From: UBA4421 sp002704225
GTDB taxonomy: Bacteria > Pseudomonadota > Gammaproteobacteria > Pseudomonadales > Azotimanducaceae
Direction of reading: 5' to 3'
Length of the DNA stretch: 64,000 bases
NCBI GenBank assembly: GCA_902556425.1
Contig: CACDWG010000004.1
Location: forward strand, 1 to 64,000
Position 1 is the stretch's first letter, and each line of letters begins with the position of its first letter. Below the pieces are notes generated by a model, which made no database searches, was not told the origin of the DNA, and was given only the letters and a program-made list of their open reading frames with translations. A program made the position numbers and the translations under genes. Positions 62,949 to 64,000 of the stretch are shown one piece after another.

Positions 62949-63599
62949 CTACAGGAAGTTCAGAATCGCTACCAAGACGACGGTCAGTGCCAGTCCACAA
63001 TGAATCACGCCGCGAACCGTGGTCAGTGGACCTTGCTTACCAAATATTGCGTTGGCTTCCAGCGCCGCGACGATGGCGACACAGACCCATACCGCGGTCG
63101 TGCTCGAGGCTAGGCTGCCACTGGACAGGTGTGCGCTCGAACCCATGAGATACAGCATGGGCATGGAGAACAGCGTGTTTGTGCGAGAGGCCAGTGCTGC
63201 CTTCGGTGCAGCCGCTGCAGCCTCGGGGTTCGGCTCGTTACCGGCCTGTACACCCTGATTGGACTCCACGATGATTTTTTGATTCGGCCAAATGATCAGC
63301 CAGACATTCAAAAACATCAGTGTACCCATCAGGGCGCCAACCGTGATGTCTGCAGTTAATCCCGTATGACGATAACCCAGCAAGATAACACCGGTCAGGA
63401 AGGTACCCATGGCACCCCAGCGGAACCACCACAGGGCGCGAGGCGCGAGCTTTGAAAACGCGTCAACGCGAGCAGCCGGCTCGGCTTCTTTAAAATACTC
63501 TGTTTGTACAAAGTTGAAGTAATACAGTAGGCCTATCCATGTGACACCGAACAACATGTGTCCGAATCGCGCCAAATAATCGATAAACATCATGTCCAT
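62949..63599 (-). CDS. PuuD-like urate hydroxylase membrane domain protein
   Basis: The 216-residue protein has five or six hydrophobic segments and resembles the membrane domain of the urate oxidase PuuD (FGHMLFGVTWIGLLYYFNF and APRALWWFRWGAMGTFLTG). The family uses the membrane part plus a cytochrome c domain; here the cytochrome part (CXXCH) is absent and the length is about half of the Pseudomonas protein. A GAGGGA site precedes the ATG at 63599. Role in urate oxidation cannot be assumed. It lies between groL and the EGKCG gene. Confidence 0.75.
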   Translation of the reverse strand: MDMMFIDYLARFGHMLFGVTWIGLLYYFNFVQTEYFKEAEPAARVDAFSKLAPRALWWFRWGAMGTFLTGVILLGYRHTGLTADITVGALMGTLMFLNVWLIIWPNQKIIVESNQGVQAGNEPNPEAAAAAPKAALASRTNTLFSMPMLYLMGSSAHLSSGSLASSTTAVWVCVAIVAALEANAIFGKQGPLTTVRGVIHCGLALTVVLVAILNFL

Positions 63600-63741
63600 A
63601 GAGTTCCCTCACCCATAGTTTGAAAATACCGAGAAAGAATAGCTAAACAACCACAGCGGTACCAGCATTAGCGACAGACAACTTTGTCGAGGCGCGGCAA
63701 ATCGGATGAAGCAGGACGGCTCGACCGAGCGAAATTGATGC

Positions 63742-63774
63742 AAAAAAAGCCCGCAAATCGACGATTCGCGGGCT
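63742..63774 (-). terminator. Intrinsic terminator of groL
   Basis: On the minus strand arms AGCCCGC (63748-63754) and GCGGGCT (63768-63774) pair, with extra pairing of the internal AATCG/CGATT, and a seven-T run follows at 63742-63748. It lies about 20 bases past the groL stop codon. Confidence 0.9.
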
Positions 63775-63794
63775 TCTCGGGGCGTAAGCGTCGC

Positions 63795-64000
63795 TTACAT
63801 CATGCCGCCCATGTCGGGCATGCCACCAGGCATGCCACCGGCCGCAGCGCCTTCTTCAGCTGGCAGTTCGCTGACCATGGCTTCGGTGGTGATCATCAGA
63901 CCCGCCACGCTCGATGCCGCCTGCAGCGCCGTACGGGTGACCTTGGCTGGGTCCAAAATACCCATGGCCAACATGTCGCCGTATTCACCGGTGGCTGCGT
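63795..64000 (-). CDS. groL: Chaperonin GroEL, C-terminal part
   Basis: Only the final 67 codons or so are inside the window. The translation contains GEYGDMLAMGILDPAKVTR and LMITTEAMVSELP, matching GroEL, and ends with the typical repetitive GGMPGGMPDMGGMM tail followed by TAA. The 5' end and groS lie beyond the window edge. Confidence 0.97.
   Translation of the reverse strand, partial: AATGEYGDMLAMGILDPAKVTRTALQAASSVAGLMITTEAMVSELPAEEGAAAGGMPGGMPDMGGMM

Noticed and set aside
1..64000. CRISPR array, prophage or insertion sequence
   Set aside because: No regularly spaced repeats, transposase, integrase catalytic motif or phage structural gene was seen; the only tandem repeats lie inside coding genes.

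Overview
The window is a continuous, gene-dense stretch of a gammaproteobacterial chromosome. The evidence is a block running aspS-yebC-ruvC-ruvA-ruvB-tolQ-tolR-tolA-tolB-pal-cpoB-queE-queC-tRNA-Lys in the order known from Pseudomonas and relatives, with base composition in the mid-50s percent GC by eye. The surrounding genes fit a free-living aerobic, probably marine, heterotroph: propionyl-CoA synthetase, a family III CoA-transferase, an acyl-CoA carboxylase cluster, a luciferase-like monooxygenase, and a urate-hydroxylase-type membrane protein. The exact lineage cannot be fixed from the sequence. No insertion sequence, prophage or CRISPR array was seen.

Layout. 1-11965, almost all minus strand: tRNA-Lys, queuosine genes queC and queE, the Tol-Pal envelope system, Holliday-junction genes ruvABC, yebC, aspS and a zinc-ribbon gene; ybgC, usually between ruvB and tolQ, is absent. 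11966-19101: an HU protein with a long Lys/Ala-rich N-terminal tail and a strong terminator, proS, a TlpA-like lipoprotein, an ArsC-WrbA-DUF2069 operon, an ABM-fold enzyme and prpE. 19232-24112: an isolated unrecognised gene, an AMACR-like CoA-transferase, dinB and an MsbA-type exporter. 24215-37875, all plus strand: esterase, miaE, a glycosyltransferase, type 2 argC, aspartate aminotransferase, DEAD-box helicase, nitrilase, AI-2E permease, hisC, luciferase-like oxidoreductase, SixA-type phosphatase, two unknown membrane proteins, a metallo-hydrolase and a PNPOx-like protein.

37884-43405: metR with two MetR-box-like sites at its start and a LysE exporter directly behind it, then a tightly coupled cluster of glycosyltransferase, methyltransferase and alpha/alpha-toroid protein, with a second methyltransferase convergent. 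43478-48865: a six-gene operon for a three-subunit biotin-dependent acyl-CoA carboxylase with a crotonase and a dehydrogenase. 48894-57571: purC, an SDR, a Cys/Met-metabolism PLP enzyme, a GGDEF-EAL gene broken at a nine-A run, two NUDIX hydrolases and an osmolyte-type ABC transporter whose binding protein and permease are fused. 57546-64000: sbcB, a DASS transporter, an acyltransferase, a coiled-coil membrane protein, a secreted protein with Cys-rich EGKCG repeats, a PuuD-like membrane protein and the 3' end of groL.

The best candidates for undescribed biology are the glycosyltransferase/methyltransferase/toroid cluster (39589-43207), the apparently orphan HvfA-like EGKCG-repeat gene with an odd tail (62494-62913), the carboxylase operon (43478-48865), the tailed HU protein, and the metR-lysE pair. 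All functional statements rest on reading motifs and gene order; no database search was possible.
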